64,000 nucleotides of DNA from Alphaproteobacteria bacterium (GCA_022819985.1 JAJEGH010000046.1:45993-109992); one strand, 5' to 3'; numbered from the stretch's first letter, positions 1 through 8,607 are shown. The notes: generated by a model not told the origin, from the sequence alone. A program made the numbers and translations.

Positions 1-617
1 CCGATCCGGTTGCCGGCGAACTGGCGCAGCCGCCGGTCGATCTCTTCCAGCGGACTCAGGAAATCGCCGAACAGCGCGATCCGGCTGTAGCGCGGCAAAT
101 TCTCGAATCGCGGCAGTTCCAGCGATTGCCGTTCCAGCGCGTCGCCGAGCAGGTTGAAGGCCAGCCGTTCCAGCGCGACGCTGCTGGCCGACGGGCGCTC
201 GTCGATGCCGAGCAGGCCGATCCGCTCGCCGGCGCGCGTCAGCAGCGACGCCAGCGCCAGCAGCAGCAGGTCCGCCCGGTCGCGCTTCTCCGGGAGCTTG
301 CGGCCGGAGGACCAGCGCATCGAGGCCGAGGCGTCGCGCCACAGCCAGACGCTCTGGGCCGCCGCCCACTCGGTCTCGCGGATATAGAGACGGTCCGACT
401 TGGCCGACTGGCGCCAGTCGATACTGCGCACGGAATCGCCGGCCTCGTAGCGCCGGAACTGCCAGAAGGTTTCGCCCAGGCCGACCCGCCTGCGGCCGTG
501 GACCCCCTGGTCGACGGTGGCGGCGACGCGCTGCGCAGCGACCAGCAGGGGCGGCAGCCGGCTGGCGCTGGCCTCGGCCTGGCGCCGGACGGCAAATCGG
601 GGGGCGGGCGCAGGCAT
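1..617 (-). CDS. DUF58 domain protein (3' end outside window)
   Basis: The minus strand is open from an ATG at 617 to the window edge, giving at least 205 residues. The visible part is the DUF58 core: a basic N-terminus, then the family motif around residues 50-75 (RRYEAGDSVRSIDWRQSAKS), followed by a von Willebrand A-like segment beginning VWLWRDASASM. DUF58 proteins are usually encoded beside MoxR ATPases and are thought to act with them in metal- or substrate-dependent assembly or envelope stress processes; the exact role is unknown. The ATG lies 15 bases after the moxR stop, so the two should be co-transcribed. The C-terminus is not visible. Confidence 0.85.
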   Translation of the reverse strand, partial: MPAPAPRFAVRRQAEASASRLPPLLVAAQRVAATVDQGVHGRRRVGLGETFWQFRRYEAGDSVRSIDWRQSAKSDRLYIRETEWAAAQSVWLWRDASASMRWSSGRKLPEKRDRADLLLLALASLLTRAGERIGLLGIDERPSASSVALERLAFNLLGDALERQSLELPRFENLPRYSRIALFGDFLSPLEEIDRRLRQFAGNRI

Positions 618-632
618 CGCTCCGGTCCGCGC

Positions 633-1697
633 CTAACGCAGGGGATCGCACATCTGCCCGATGACGTGTTCCACCGCAATACCGTCGGCGCGCGCCGCGA
701 AATTGAGCGCCATGCGGTGCCGCAGGACCGGCGCCGCCAGCGCCACGACATCGTCGACCGACGGCGCCAGCCGGCCGTGCAGCACCGCGCGGGCGCGGCA
801 GGCCAGCATCAGCGCCTGGCTGGCGCGCGGGCCGGGCGCCCAGGCCACATGGTCCCTGACCGCATCGAGATCGGTCGATTCCGGCCGGCCGCGCCGGGTC
901 AGGCCGAGGATCGCTTCGAGCACGCTCTCGCCGACCGGGAGCTGGCGAATCAGGCGCTGCGCCCGGCGCAGGGCTTCGGGCGCAATCACCTGCGCGGGCC
1001 GCTCCTCGCTCGCGCCGGTGGTCGCCAGCAGCATCTGGCGCTCGGACGCCAGTTCCGGATAGCGGACATCGACCTGGAGCAGGAAGCGGTCGAGCTGCGC
1101 TTCGGGCAGCGGATAGGTGCCTTCCTGCTCCAGCGGATTCTGGGTGGCGAGGACGTGGAACGGCTCCGGCAGGGCATGGTATTGCCCGGCGATCGAGACC
1201 CGGTGCTCCTGCATCGCCTGCAACAGCGCCGACTGGGTCCGCGGGCTCGCCCGGTTGATTTCGTCGGCCATCAGCAGCTGGCAGAAAACCGGCCCCTGGA
1301 TGAAGCGGAAGGCGCGCCGGCCGCTGTCCTGCTCTTCCAGCACTTCGGAACCCAGGATGTCGGCGGGCATGAGGTCCGGCGTGCACTGGATGCGGTTGGT
1401 CTCGAGGCCCAGCACGATCGAAAGCGTCTCGACCAGCTTGGTCTTGGCCAGGCCCGGCACGCCGATCAGCAGAACATGGCCGCCGGACAGCAGCGTCACC
1501 AGCGTCTGCTCGATCACCTCCCGCTGACCGAAGATGATGCGTTCGACCCCGTCGAGAACCCGGGTCAGCGTCTCGCCGAGCCGCTCCAGTTCGGCAACGG
1601 CCTTGTCAGCCGGATCGCCGGCTACAAGATTTCCGGTTACAAGATTTTCGGTGTCGCCGGTCGGCGAAGGGGCGGCGGGATCGATGGACAACGGCAA
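633..1697 (-). CDS. MoxR-family AAA+ ATPase
   Basis: The protein has 354 residues and the full MoxR layout: Walker A GVPGLAKTKL (about 79-88), Walker B LLMADEINRA (141-150) and the ATQNPLEQEGTYPLPEAQLD sensor region (about 184-203). MoxR ATPases act as chaperone-like remodelling enzymes, typically with a DUF58/VWA partner, which here follows 15 bases downstream. The first ~30 residues precede the domain and contain a duplicated 15-bp unit (1622-1651) giving the near-repeat NLVTGNLVAG. The gene diverges from the DUF1285 gene across 84 bases, so promoters for both should lie in 1698-1781. Family assignment is firm; the substrate is unknown. Confidence 0.93.
   Translation of the reverse strand: MPLSIDPAAPSPTGDTENLVTGNLVAGDPADKAVAELERLGETLTRVLDGVERIIFGQREVIEQTLVTLLSGGHVLLIGVPGLAKTKLVETLSIVLGLETNRIQCTPDLMPADILGSEVLEEQDSGRRAFRFIQGPVFCQLLMADEINRASPRTQSALLQAMQEHRVSIAGQYHALPEPFHVLATQNPLEQEGTYPLPEAQLDRFLLQVDVRYPELASERQMLLATTGASEERPAQVIAPEALRRAQRLIRQLPVGESVLEAILGLTRRGRPESTDLDAVRDHVAWAPGPRASQALMLACRARAVLHGRLAPSVDDVVALAAPVLRHRMALNFAARADGIAVEHVIGQMCDPLR
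1622..1651. repeat. 2 x 15-bp tandem repeat inside moxR
   Basis: Two copies of a 15-mer (CTACAAGATTTCCGG at 1622-1636, TTACAAGATTTTCGG at 1637-1651) lie in frame in the N-terminal extension of the MoxR ATPase, outside the AAA+ domain. Confidence 0.8.
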
Positions 1698-1781
1698 TCT
1701 CCTGGCTTGGCCTGATTTGGCGGGCGGCAGGCGGAAGGGCGCCGCGGTTCACAGCGCGACGGGAGCGGCAGGGACAACCGA

Positions 1782-2360
1782 ATGGCCGGGAAAGAACCGG
1801 AACCGCCGACCGGCGCCGATCGCCGGAAGTTTCAGGCCATGGTGCGCGATTTGCACATGCGGATCGGGTTCGACGGAACGTGGTACTATCATAACTCCCC
1901 GATCCGCAGGTTGCCGCTGGTAAAGTTGTTTGCAAGCGTACTGCATCGCGACGATGCCGGGGAATATTGGCTCATAACGCCGGTCGAAAAGGGCCGCATC
2001 GAGGTCGAGGACGTTCCATTCGTGGCGGTCGAGATGAGGGTTCAGGGCGAAGGACGCAACAGGAGCGTGACGCTGCGCACCAATATTGACGACAATGTGA
2101 CTGTCGGTCCGGCGCATCCCCTGCGGGTCGTGTGCGATCCGCAGACCGGCGAGCCGCGCCCCTATGTCCGCTTGCATCGCGGCCTGGAGGCCCGGCTGTC
2201 CCGGCCGGTCTTCTACGAGCTGGTCGAGCTGGGCGAGGAAACGCCGGCGGGCGCCGCCGATGCGGATTCCGCAGGCGCGGATTTCGGCGGCGCGAATTTC
2301 GGGATTTGGGCCGGCGGCCGGTTCTGGCCGCTCGGCAGCCTCGACGGAGAGGCGTTATGA
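1782..2360 (+). CDS. DUF1285 family protein
   Basis: This 192-residue protein matches DUF1285 by its N-terminal pattern: a conserved GFDGTWYYHNSPI stretch (about 29-41), then LPLVKLFASVLHR and the acidic stretch EVEDVPFVAVEM. Function is unknown. The C-terminal part (about 155-180) is a low-complexity A/D/G-rich insert with a repeated A-D-F-G-G/A-N-F-G pattern that looks like slippage. Its TGA overlaps the ATG of the Nudix gene (ATGA at 2357-2360), so the two are translationally coupled. The gene starts a co-directional run of five genes on the plus strand. Confidence 0.85.
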   Translation: MAGKEPEPPTGADRRKFQAMVRDLHMRIGFDGTWYYHNSPIRRLPLVKLFASVLHRDDAGEYWLITPVEKGRIEVEDVPFVAVEMRVQGEGRNRSVTLRTNIDDNVTVGPAHPLRVVCDPQTGEPRPYVRLHRGLEARLSRPVFYELVELGEETPAGAADADSAGADFGGANFGIWAGGRFWPLGSLDGEAL

Positions 2361-3007
2361 ACCGGCGGCTCGTCGCCGAACTGCTCGCCGGGTCGCTGCC
2401 CCGGCTGCGCGACCCGCTCGACCCGGACGCGGCGGTTGCGCGCCGCCGGTCGCCCCTGCGCGGCGACCATATCGTCGACGCCCGGGTGCGCATTCCGGAG
2501 ACCCTGCGCAACGCAGCGGTCCTCGTGCCGCTGGTCGATCACCCCGGCGGTATGAATGTCCTGCTCACCCGGAGAACCGACGATCTGCAACATCACGCCG
2601 GGCAGGTCGCCTTCCCCGGCGGCCGGCTGGACGAGACGGACCGCGATCCGGTCCACACCGCGCTGCGCGAAGCGGAAGAGGAAATCGGCTTGCCGCCGGG
2701 CGCGGTCGACATCGTCGGCCGGCTGGACGACTACATCACCGGAACCGGCTATGTCGTGGCGCCGATCGTCGGCTTTGTCGCGCCGGACCGGGAGTATGTT
2801 CCCGATCCTGCGGAAGTGGACGAGGTGTTCGAGGTTCCGCTGGACTTTTTCATGGACCCGGCGAACCACACGCAGGAAACCAAACGGTGGAAGGGCATCG
2901 AGCGGACGTTTTACGCCATGCCCTGGAACGGCCGGTATATCTGGGGCGCGACGGCGGCGATGCTCGTCAACCTCTACGAAGTCCTCACCCGGAAAGCGGC
3001 GGCCTAG
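2357..3007 (+). CDS. nudL: CoA pyrophosphatase, Nudix family (NudL-like)
   Basis: The 216-residue protein has a complete Nudix box (about 88-110: GG-x5-E, then REAEEEIGL). It is preceded by LLTRRTDDLQHHAGQVAFPG, the UPF0035 signature of CoA-cleaving Nudix enzymes. Such enzymes hydrolyse CoA or acyl-CoA to 3',5'-ADP and a 4'-phosphopantetheine. I place the start at 2357, where ATG overlaps the preceding stop; the frame is open further upstream but that part is only antisense-like sequence inside DUF1285. It is followed after 13 bases by a small membrane protein and then cca, a common alphaproteobacterial order. Confidence 0.9.
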   Translation: MNRRLVAELLAGSLPRLRDPLDPDAAVARRRSPLRGDHIVDARVRIPETLRNAAVLVPLVDHPGGMNVLLTRRTDDLQHHAGQVAFPGGRLDETDRDPVHTALREAEEEIGLPPGAVDIVGRLDDYITGTGYVVAPIVGFVAPDREYVPDPAEVDEVFEVPLDFFMDPANHTQETKRWKGIERTFYAMPWNGRYIWGATAAMLVNLYEVLTRKAAA

Positions 3008-3020
3008 GACGCCTGGAGCC

Positions 3021-3272
3021 ATGGTGCGCACGATCATCCAGCAACTGGCGATCTTCCTCGTCCCGCTGCTGCTCTATTTTATCTATTTCCAGATCGAGCG
3101 CCGACGCGCCCGCAAGAAGGGCCTGCCGGCCCCGCGCTGGGAGGACAGCCCCTGGTTCTGGATCGTCCTGTCCGGGCTGGTCCTGACCGTGGCGGCCTTC
3201 ATCCTGTTCGCCGTGCTGAAGGACGCCAATCCGCTCAACCCGGTCATTCCGCCCACCGGGCCGCAGACCTGA
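3021..3272 (+). CDS. Small two-span membrane protein (DUF6111-like)
   Basis: This 83-residue protein starts at an ATG after a GGAG-type ribosome site. It has a hydrophobic helix at about 8-24, a basic loop (ERRRARKKG), then a second helix at about 50-66 after WEDSPWFWIV. Size, topology and the position between a Nudix gene and cca match DUF6111 proteins of Rhodospirillales; this family call rests on context and topology. No enzymatic motif is visible. Confidence 0.7.
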   Translation: MVRTIIQQLAIFLVPLLLYFIYFQIERRRARKKGLPAPRWEDSPWFWIVLSGLVLTVAAFILFAVLKDANPLNPVIPPTGPQT

Positions 3273-3287
3273 AGCCTGCGCACGGCC

Positions 3288-4652
3288 ATGCCGGCATCGG
3301 CCAGCAGCGAAACGGGCGCGACGGACGTCCGGATCTCCGAAGCCTGGATGGCCGGGCCGGCGGTCGCGCCCGTAATGGCGGCGCTCGGCGAGGGCGGCGT
3401 GGACGTCCGCTTCGTCGGCGGCTGCGTGCGCGATGCGCTGCTCGGAAGCCCGGCGATCGGAAGTCCGGTGGTCGGAAGTCCGGTAGCCGATATCGATATC
3501 GGCGTTCCGCTGCCGCCGGACGAAGCGGTCCGCCGGCTCGAAGCCGCCGGGCTGCGGGCCGTGCCGACCGGCATCGCCCACGGCACGGTCACAGCCGTTT
3601 CGGCCGGCTCGGGCTTCGAGGTCACGTCGCTGCGCCGGGATGTCGAGACCGACGGGCGGCGGGCGGTCGTCGCCTTCACGGACGAATGGCGCGAGGACGC
3701 GCTGCGCCGAGATTTCACGATCAACGCGCTGTCGCTGCGCCCGGACGGGTCGGTGTTCGACTATTTCGGCGGCCTGGCCGATCTCGCGGCGCCGCGCATC
3801 CGCTTCGTCGGCGATCCGGAGGAGCGGATCCGGGAGGACTATCTGCGCATCCTGCGCTTCTACCGCTTCGCGGCGCGCTTCGGAATTGCCGCCGGCGACC
3901 CGGCAAGCCGGGCGGCCTGCACGGCCCATGCCGGGCGGATCGGGAAGCTGTCGCGCGAGCGGGTCGGCCAGGAATTCCTCAAGACGCTCACCGCGCCGCT
4001 GGCCGGCGAGGCCGTGGAGGCCATGGCGGCGGACGGCATTCTGGCGGCCGTCGCCGATACGGCCTGGGAGCCGGCGCGCTTCCGGCGCATGGCGGCGCTG
4101 GAGGCCGAACTGGCGCTGCTGCCCGATCCGGTCCGGCGGCTCGCGGCCCTGGTCGGCGACGCCGGGCGGGCGGACGCTGTCGGCCGCTCCCTGCGCCTGT
4201 CCCGCAAGCAGGCCGACCGGCTGCTTGCGATTCTGCAACTGGCGCCGGAAGCCGTGCCGGACCCGGGCGTTGCGGCTGAAGGCTCAGCGCAGCGTCGGGC
4301 TCAAAGCAGGGCCATGCGCGCCGCCTTCTACCGGCATGGCGCGGGACCATGGCGGGATGCGTCGCTGCTCGCCGCCGCGTCGCGGGACGCCGGCGATGCC
4401 GGGCCGCTGCGCGATCTGGTACAGGCGGCGGCGGGCTGGCAACGGCCCGTCCTGCCCGTGCGCGGCGCCGATCTGGCCGCCCGCGGCATCGCCGGGCCGG
4501 CGGTCGGCACGGGGCTGAAATTCGTCGAGCGCTGGTGGATCGCGCAGGATTTCCAGCCGGGCCGCGAGGCGGCGCTCGAAAAGCTCGAAGAGGCGATCGC
4601 GCTGGTGCGCGGGATGCGGGACGGAATGGAAGACGGCCCGGGCGAACCGTAG
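3288..4652 (+). CDS. cca: CCA tRNA nucleotidyltransferase
   Basis: The 454-residue protein is a class II nucleotidyltransferase that adds or repairs the 3' CCA of tRNA. It has GGCVRDALLG (44-53), the metal-binding DID (68-70), RRDFTINAL (140-148) and the ERIREDYLRILRFYRF block (about 179-194), followed by the RNA-binding helical region. Between the VRD motif and the DxD pair lies an unusual GSPAI-GSPVV-GSPVA insert made by three tandem 15-bp units; family members have only a few residues there. The reading frame is intact. A poly(A) polymerase cannot be excluded without structure, but the alphaproteobacterial context favours Cca. Confidence 0.9.
   Translation: MPASASSETGATDVRISEAWMAGPAVAPVMAALGEGGVDVRFVGGCVRDALLGSPAIGSPVVGSPVADIDIGVPLPPDEAVRRLEAAGLRAVPTGIAHGTVTAVSAGSGFEVTSLRRDVETDGRRAVVAFTDEWREDALRRDFTINALSLRPDGSVFDYFGGLADLAAPRIRFVGDPEERIREDYLRILRFYRFAARFGIAAGDPASRAACTAHAGRIGKLSRERVGQEFLKTLTAPLAGEAVEAMAADGILAAVADTAWEPARFRRMAALEAELALLPDPVRRLAALVGDAGRADAVGRSLRLSRKQADRLLAILQLAPEAVPDPGVAAEGSAQRRAQSRAMRAAFYRHGAGPWRDASLLAAASRDAGDAGPLRDLVQAAAGWQRPVLPVRGADLAARGIAGPAVGTGLKFVERWWIAQDFQPGREAALEKLEEAIALVRGMRDGMEDGPGEP
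3444..3488. repeat. 3 x 15-bp in-frame repeat in cca active-site region
   Basis: Three consecutive 15-mers (3444-3458, 3459-3473, 3474-3488) of consensus GGAAGTCCGGTGGTC encode G-S-P-A/V-I/V/A three times, between the nucleotide-binding GGxVRD motif and the catalytic DxD of the tRNA nucleotidyltransferase. Confidence 0.9.
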
Positions 4653-4684
4653 CCGCGCACACCGACCGGAAGGGAGTACCGACC

Positions 4685-4999
4685 ATGAACGAAACTGCAA
4701 GCGAGCGCGTCGGCCCGATGCCGAATCCGCCGCACCTGGGCGAACTGGTCCGCGAGAGCATGGACGATGCAGGCTGGAACGTGACCGGGACGGCAGCGCG
4801 CCTCGGTTGCGCGCGCGGAACGCTGTCGCGCCTGCTGAACGGCAACTCGGGCTTGTCCGCGAACATGGCGCTGGCGCTGGAGGATATCGGCTGGGGCACG
4901 GCCGATCACTGGATGCGGATGCAGGCGAGCTACGAACTTGCGCAGGCGCGGCGGGAGAGGGCTGTCGGCGAAGGGCGGGTGGGGGCGCTACATATGTGA
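4685..4999 (+). CDS. HigA-family antitoxin-like XRE regulator (no HigB partner seen)
   Basis: The 104-residue protein carries the HigA signature: PNPPHLGELVRE at about 13-24, a Cro/C1 helix-turn-helix (about 32-60) with GTLSRLLNGNSGLS, then ALEDIGWGTADHWMRMQASY. HigA proteins neutralise HigB mRNA interferases and repress their own operon. No HigB-like frame is found upstream (cca ends 32 bases before) or downstream (an unrelated gene on the opposite strand). It is therefore a solitary antitoxin or a free-standing regulator. The start at 4685 follows AAGGGAGT at good spacing. Confidence 0.8.
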   Translation: MNETASERVGPMPNPPHLGELVRESMDDAGWNVTGTAARLGCARGTLSRLLNGNSGLSANMALALEDIGWGTADHWMRMQASYELAQARRERAVGEGRVGALHM

Positions 5000-5035
5000 C
5001 CCAGTCTCAACTCTGCGCTACGGAATTGGAAATCT

Positions 5036-5779
5036 TCACTGATGTTGGCGTTCGTCAACTGTCGTCGCTTGCGACTCTGAACTTGGATCTGCCCCTTGTC
5101 TCATATACGGCTTCAAATCACCGGCCTTGAGTTTGTCCAGCGCAGTCAGGCGCTTTCCAAGTTCTTCAAGACTCAACACTCCATCCCGATGCAGTCGAAA
5201 TAAAAACTTGTCGGCATCCATTGCTCCTTTCCTGTTGTTCGCCTCCCGCGAACACGCCACTACATTTCTGTATCCGTTGTTGCCATCCGGTCGTGAGACT
5301 ACGTGGTCAATTACGAAGTTGGATTCGTTGAGTTCTTCCAGCGTGTAGAAGCAGCGTCTGCCTTCGCGTTCAAAAATCAACTGCCGATTCTCTTGAGTTT
5401 CGAAGAAATCCATATCTTCTAGGGACACCACCGACTCCACGCCTTGGTCTAGGTTTAGCGTTAGTCCCGGGATTTCGCCAAGCGGAACCACTCGAATCCG
5501 CGTACCACTGTGTTCTGTCCGCACTTTCAAAATAACTCCCTTCTCTTCCAAAGAATCCAGCTTTTTTCTACAGGTATTTTCAGACATAGGGCTGCCTTGC
5601 TGTCCAGCTCCTAGACTCATTTTAGTGCGGGCTGATTTGAAGCCAATTACGGCTTCTTCAGCACCGATCAACGTGGTGTGACGGAGAATGTACGCATAAA
5701 TTGCATGTTCATACGCGTCAAGCATGGGTGCCAGGTAATCAATGAACTGGCAATAAGTGTCTTGGAAGGGAGTGGTCAT
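5036..5779 (-). CDS. Winged-helix/HNH endonuclease fusion protein
   Basis: The 247-residue protein has two parts. Residues 1-100 resemble the winged helix-turn-helix found in phage and plasmid replication or regulatory proteins (helices around 12-35, recognition region about 65-84 with SENTCRKKLDSLEEKGVI). Residues about 133-185 form an HNH nuclease core: LIFEREGRRCFYT, then VIDHVVSRPDG and NVVACSREANNRKG, giving D158-H159, N172 and N181. The zinc-binding CxxC of many HNH proteins is missing (CFYT). Base composition is visibly more AT-rich than the neighbours, suggesting recent transfer. It has no obvious operon partner. A defence, mobile-element or phage-derived role is possible but unproven. 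Confidence 0.75.
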   Translation of the reverse strand: MTTPFQDTYCQFIDYLAPMLDAYEHAIYAYILRHTTLIGAEEAVIGFKSARTKMSLGAGQQGSPMSENTCRKKLDSLEEKGVILKVRTEHSGTRIRVVPLGEIPGLTLNLDQGVESVVSLEDMDFFETQENRQLIFEREGRRCFYTLEELNESNFVIDHVVSRPDGNNGYRNVVACSREANNRKGAMDADKFLFRLHRDGVLSLEELGKRLTALDKLKAGDLKPYMRQGADPSSESQATTVDERQHQ

Positions 5780-5987
5780 TCACAAATTCTCCAGCATCTG
5801 ATTTCGGCAACACATACAAAATACATCATTATTTGTCCAACTTCCATTGCCCCGATGATCAATCGTCTAATGTGTTCTGTAACTTCGACCGGACGCGCAT
5901 CGGCGGAGTGTGCGCACCGGACTGCGCAGCGGCTTGGCGTTCTCACCGCGGTCGTAAACTTCGTTCGGCACGCTGCGCCGGGCAGGG
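5780..5987. other. Intergenic, AT-richer junction, no feature seen
   Basis: The ~90 bases upstream of the HNH gene are AT-rich and presumably hold its promoter; the rest returns to high GC and borders the broken NYN gene. No inverted repeat or attachment-site duplication was recognised by eye. Confidence 0.4.
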
Positions 5988-6561
5988 TCAATCGGGCCAA
6001 TCGGCGTCCCGCACGAAATCGGCGTGCCACGTCAGTTCCGCCGCGAGCCTCTGTCCGGGAAAGCGGATGAGCACGACGTGAAGGCCGGAAACCCGGGCCA
6101 GTTTCATCGCGGGAAGGCAATCGGTGTCCCCGGTTATGAGGATGATGCGGTCGACCGTTTTTCTGGTGGCATGGGCGGCGATATCCAGGCCGAGCCTCAT
6201 ATCGACGCCCCTTTTTCTCGAAGCGCGGCTTGAAATCGTCGTCCGAGAGCGGCTGCGAGGCGCCGGGCCGTTTCAGGACGAAGCCCCGGAATTTCAGCGT
6301 GCCGCGCCGCACGGCAAACTACGGCTTGGCGGCGAGTTCCTTCAACCAGGTGTCCGATCCCCTGAAGTCGGCCGGTCTGCCGGAAACCGGCAAAAGCGGG
6401 CTGCCCCGGTAGGGCGCGCAATCGTAGTAGAGATTGCGCAACAGGCTCTCGTCGGGCGCGATGCAGGCACGGGCGATTTTCTCAATATAGTCGGGAACGT
6501 AGGATCGGCCGGCCTGCCGGGCCAGAACCGGGAGATGTCCGCTGTCGATGAATATTGCTGC
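5988..6561 (-). pseudogene. NYN-domain (PIN-like RNase) protein, broken
   Basis: The minus strand encodes a NYN-domain protein in pieces. The first piece begins AAIFIDSGHLPVLARQAG (from 6561) and continues to ELAAKP, where an in-frame TAG lies at 6319-6321 at a position that probably encoded Tyr. The same frame resumes with FAVRRGTLKFRGFVLK. A +1 shift in the homopolymer AAAAAGGGG (6208-6216) then throws the frame off; the third piece, from 6200, reads RLGLDIAAHATRK, then ILITGDTDCLPAMKLAR and ends ADFVRDADWPD. Conserved acidic positions of NYN nucleases (FID, TGDTD) are still present. No start codon is seen in the first frame. The gene looks recently inactivated. Confidence 0.8.
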
Positions 6562-6569
6562 TTTCGACG

Positions 6570-6602
6570 AAAAGAACCCTCCGCGGTCTGTGCCGCGGAG
6601 GG
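6570..6602 (-). terminator. Rho-independent terminator (hemF side)
   Basis: A perfect 10-bp stem (CCCTCCGCGG at 6577-6586 against CCGCGGAGGG at 6593-6602) with a 6-base loop is followed, in the minus direction, by TTCTTTT (6570-6576). It lies about 140 bases beyond the hemF stop and directly before the NYN remnant. Confidence 0.75.
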
Positions 6603-6744
6603 TCCTGCAACATGCCCGCCTACGGGCGTAGCGGATACTGGACGCTGCGTATGGGCGCAGCCGGTGGTTATGTCAACCGGCTCGCGGCCAGGCGGGAGAT
6701 GGGCCGCGCAACCGGCTCCGCGACCGCGGGGAGAAACCCGCCGC

Positions 6745-7650
6745 TCACGGCCAGCGGACTTCCGGCGGCAGGGACATCAGGATGGCCTCGACGTTGCCGC
6801 CGGTCATCAGGCCGAATTTGGTGCCGCGGTCGTAGAGCAGGTTGAACTCGACATAGCGGCCCCGGCGGACGAGCTGGGTTTCGCGGTCGGCTGCGGTCCA
6901 GGTTTCGCCGAGATGCCGGCGCACGATCGCCGGATAGGCTTCGAGCAGGGCTTCGCCGACCGCCCGGGTGAAGGCGAAGGTCTCGTCCCAGCCGTCGTTC
7001 AGCCGGTCGTAGAAGATGCCGCCGACGCCGCGCGCCTCGTTGCGGTGCGGCAGGAAGAAATAGCGGTCGCACCAGTCCTTGAAGCGCGTGTAATAGCCGG
7101 GGTCGTGGGCGTCGCAGGCCGCTTTCAGCGCGCTATGGAAGGCCGCCGTATCGGCGTCGTCCGGGACCGTCGGCGTCAGGTCGGCGCCGCCGCCGAACCA
7201 GCTTTCCGTCGTCGCGATATGGCGCGTGTTCATGTGCACGGCCGGGATTTTCGGCGAGCGCATATGCGCCACGAGGCTGATCCCGCTGGCCCAGAAGCGC
7301 GGATCCTCCGACGCGCCGGGGATCTGCTTGCGGAACTCTTCGGAGAACTCGCCGTAGACGGTCGAGACGTTGACGCCGACCTTTTCGAACACCCGGCCGC
7401 GCATCAGGGACATCACGCCGCCGCCGCCGGAATCGGAGTCGCCGGAACCGGAATTGGCGCCACCGTCGCCGGCCCGGCTCCAGGCCGTGCGCTCGAAGCG
7501 GCCGGCCGGCCCGCCGCCGGCCAGCTCCAGCGGTTCGCCCGCCAGTTCGTCCTCCAGGGCTTCGAAAGCCGTGCAGAGCCGGTCGCGCAGGGCCTCGAAC
7601 CACTGGCGCGCTTCGGTCTTCTGCGTATCGGTGCCGGCTGCGGTGTCCAT
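6745..7650 (-). CDS. hemF: Coproporphyrinogen-III oxidase, aerobic
   Basis: This 301-residue enzyme oxidatively decarboxylates coproporphyrinogen III to protoporphyrinogen IX using O2, in haem synthesis. Family hallmarks are [10 protein letters not shown], the HMNTRHI segment with the catalytic His region, [29 protein letters not shown] and the C-terminal [20 protein letters not shown]. Between RFERTAW and VMSLMRG sits a Gly/Ser/Asp-rich insert (about 60-78) that resembles slippage-generated sequence; orthologues are shorter there. A strong terminator lies about 140 bases downstream. The gene stands alone between the NYN remnant and the bc1 operon. Confidence 0.95.
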   Translation of the reverse strand: MDTAAGTDTQKTEARQWFEALRDRLCTAFEALEDELAGEPLELAGGGPAGRFERTAWSRAGDGGANSGSGDSDSGGGGVMSLMRGRVFEKVGVNVSTVYGEFSEEFRKQIPGASEDPRFWASGISLVAHMRSPKIPAVHMNTRHIATTESWFGGGADLTPTVPDDADTAAFHSALKAACDAHDPGYYTRFKDWCDRYFFLPHRNEARGVGGIFYDRLNDGWDETFAFTRAVGEALLEAYPAIVRRHLGETWTAADRETQLVRRGRYVEFNLLYDRGTKFGLMTGGNVEAILMSLPPEVRWP

Positions 7651-8001
7651 GATTATGCCCGTTCGTCCGGCGCAATTTCACCCCCGGCCGGGCCGCGGGC
7701 CAGCCTCCGGTTTGCCGCAACGCCGCCGCGGCCGTTCCGCGCCGGCGGTCCGGCGTTCGATTACCGGGCGATCGCGGGACAGTCGTGGGGCGCTCGGGGA
7801 GAGTATTCCGGGGCGCTCAGGCGGTGATTTTCCCCTGCGTGCGGGCCGGATTCCGGCTGCCCGGATGTCTCTGCGTCGCGGTGTCACATTTCGCCTGCGA
7901 AAGGCCGGACAATACCTTGGAACGCGCTGCGAAGCACCGCTAAGCGTGGTGTAACCTTCGGTTTTTATTGATTTTTCTCGAACGCCAAGGATTGGGAGCA
8001 G
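7651..8001. other. Divergent intergenic region hemF/petA
   Basis: These 351 bases hold the promoters for hemF (minus) and petABC (plus). A palindrome TTTCGCCTGCGAAA (7889-7902) about 100 bases before petA is a candidate operator. The petA ribosome site is GGGAG, 4 bases before its ATG. No good sigma-70 hexamer pair stands out, and no coding region is convincing here. Confidence 0.5.
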
Positions 8002-8607
8002 ATGGCGGACACCGCCAGTACCGATGCTGCCGGCCCGCATGACGATGGGGCCGGCCGGCGGGACTTTCTGATCCTCGCGGGCGGCGCGTTCGGCGCGTTC
8101 GCCGCGGGCGCTTCGGCGTGGCCGCTGCTCGACAGCCTGAACCCGGCGAAGGATACGCTGGCCGCTTCGACGACCGAAGTGGATCTGTCGCCGATCGAGG
8201 AAGGCCAGGCGATCACGGTCAAGTGGCGCGGCTCGCCGGTGTTCATCCGGCGCCGGACGGAGAAGGAAATCGCCGACGCCAGGGCGGTGAACCCGGACGA
8301 CCTGCCCGACCCGCAGACCGACGAACAGCGCTTCGGCACCGGCGCCCGCGAGCAATGGCTGGTCGTCGTCGGCGTGTGCACCCATCTCGGCTGCATTCCG
8401 CTGGGCCAGAAGGGAACCGACAACAAGGGCGAATACGGCGGCTGGTTCTGCCCCTGCCACGGCTCGCACTACGACATTTCCGGCCGCATCCGCAAAGGGC
8501 CCGCGCCGCGCAACCTGCCGGTGCCGCCCTACGCCATCACGGCGGAAAGCAAGCTGATCATCGGCGTGGAGCAGCCGAAAGGCGGGCATGGCGGCGACAC
8601 AGCCTGA
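8002..8607 (+). CDS. petA: Ubiquinol-cytochrome c reductase Rieske iron-sulfur subunit
   Basis: This is the 201-residue Rieske subunit of the bc1 complex. A twin-arginine motif RRDFL (19-23) precedes the single membrane helix (about 24-40), consistent with Tat export of the folded cluster protein. The 2Fe-2S ligands are in CTHLGC (126-131) and CPCHGSH (150-156), both complete. It passes electrons from ubiquinol to cytochrome c1. petB starts 153 bases downstream; together they form petABC. Confidence 0.97.
   Translation: MADTASTDAAGPHDDGAGRRDFLILAGGAFGAFAAGASAWPLLDSLNPAKDTLAASTTEVDLSPIEEGQAITVKWRGSPVFIRRRTEKEIADARAVNPDDLPDPQTDEQRFGTGAREQWLVVVGVCTHLGCIPLGQKGTDNKGEYGGWFCPCHGSHYDISGRIRKGPAPRNLPVPPYAITAESKLIIGVEQPKGGHGGDTA

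Noticed and set aside
5776..6312. Single 178-codon frame across the NYN remnant
   Set aside because: Only its first part matches the domain; after the frameshift point the frame encodes unrelated sequence, while the real continuation is in another frame from 6200.
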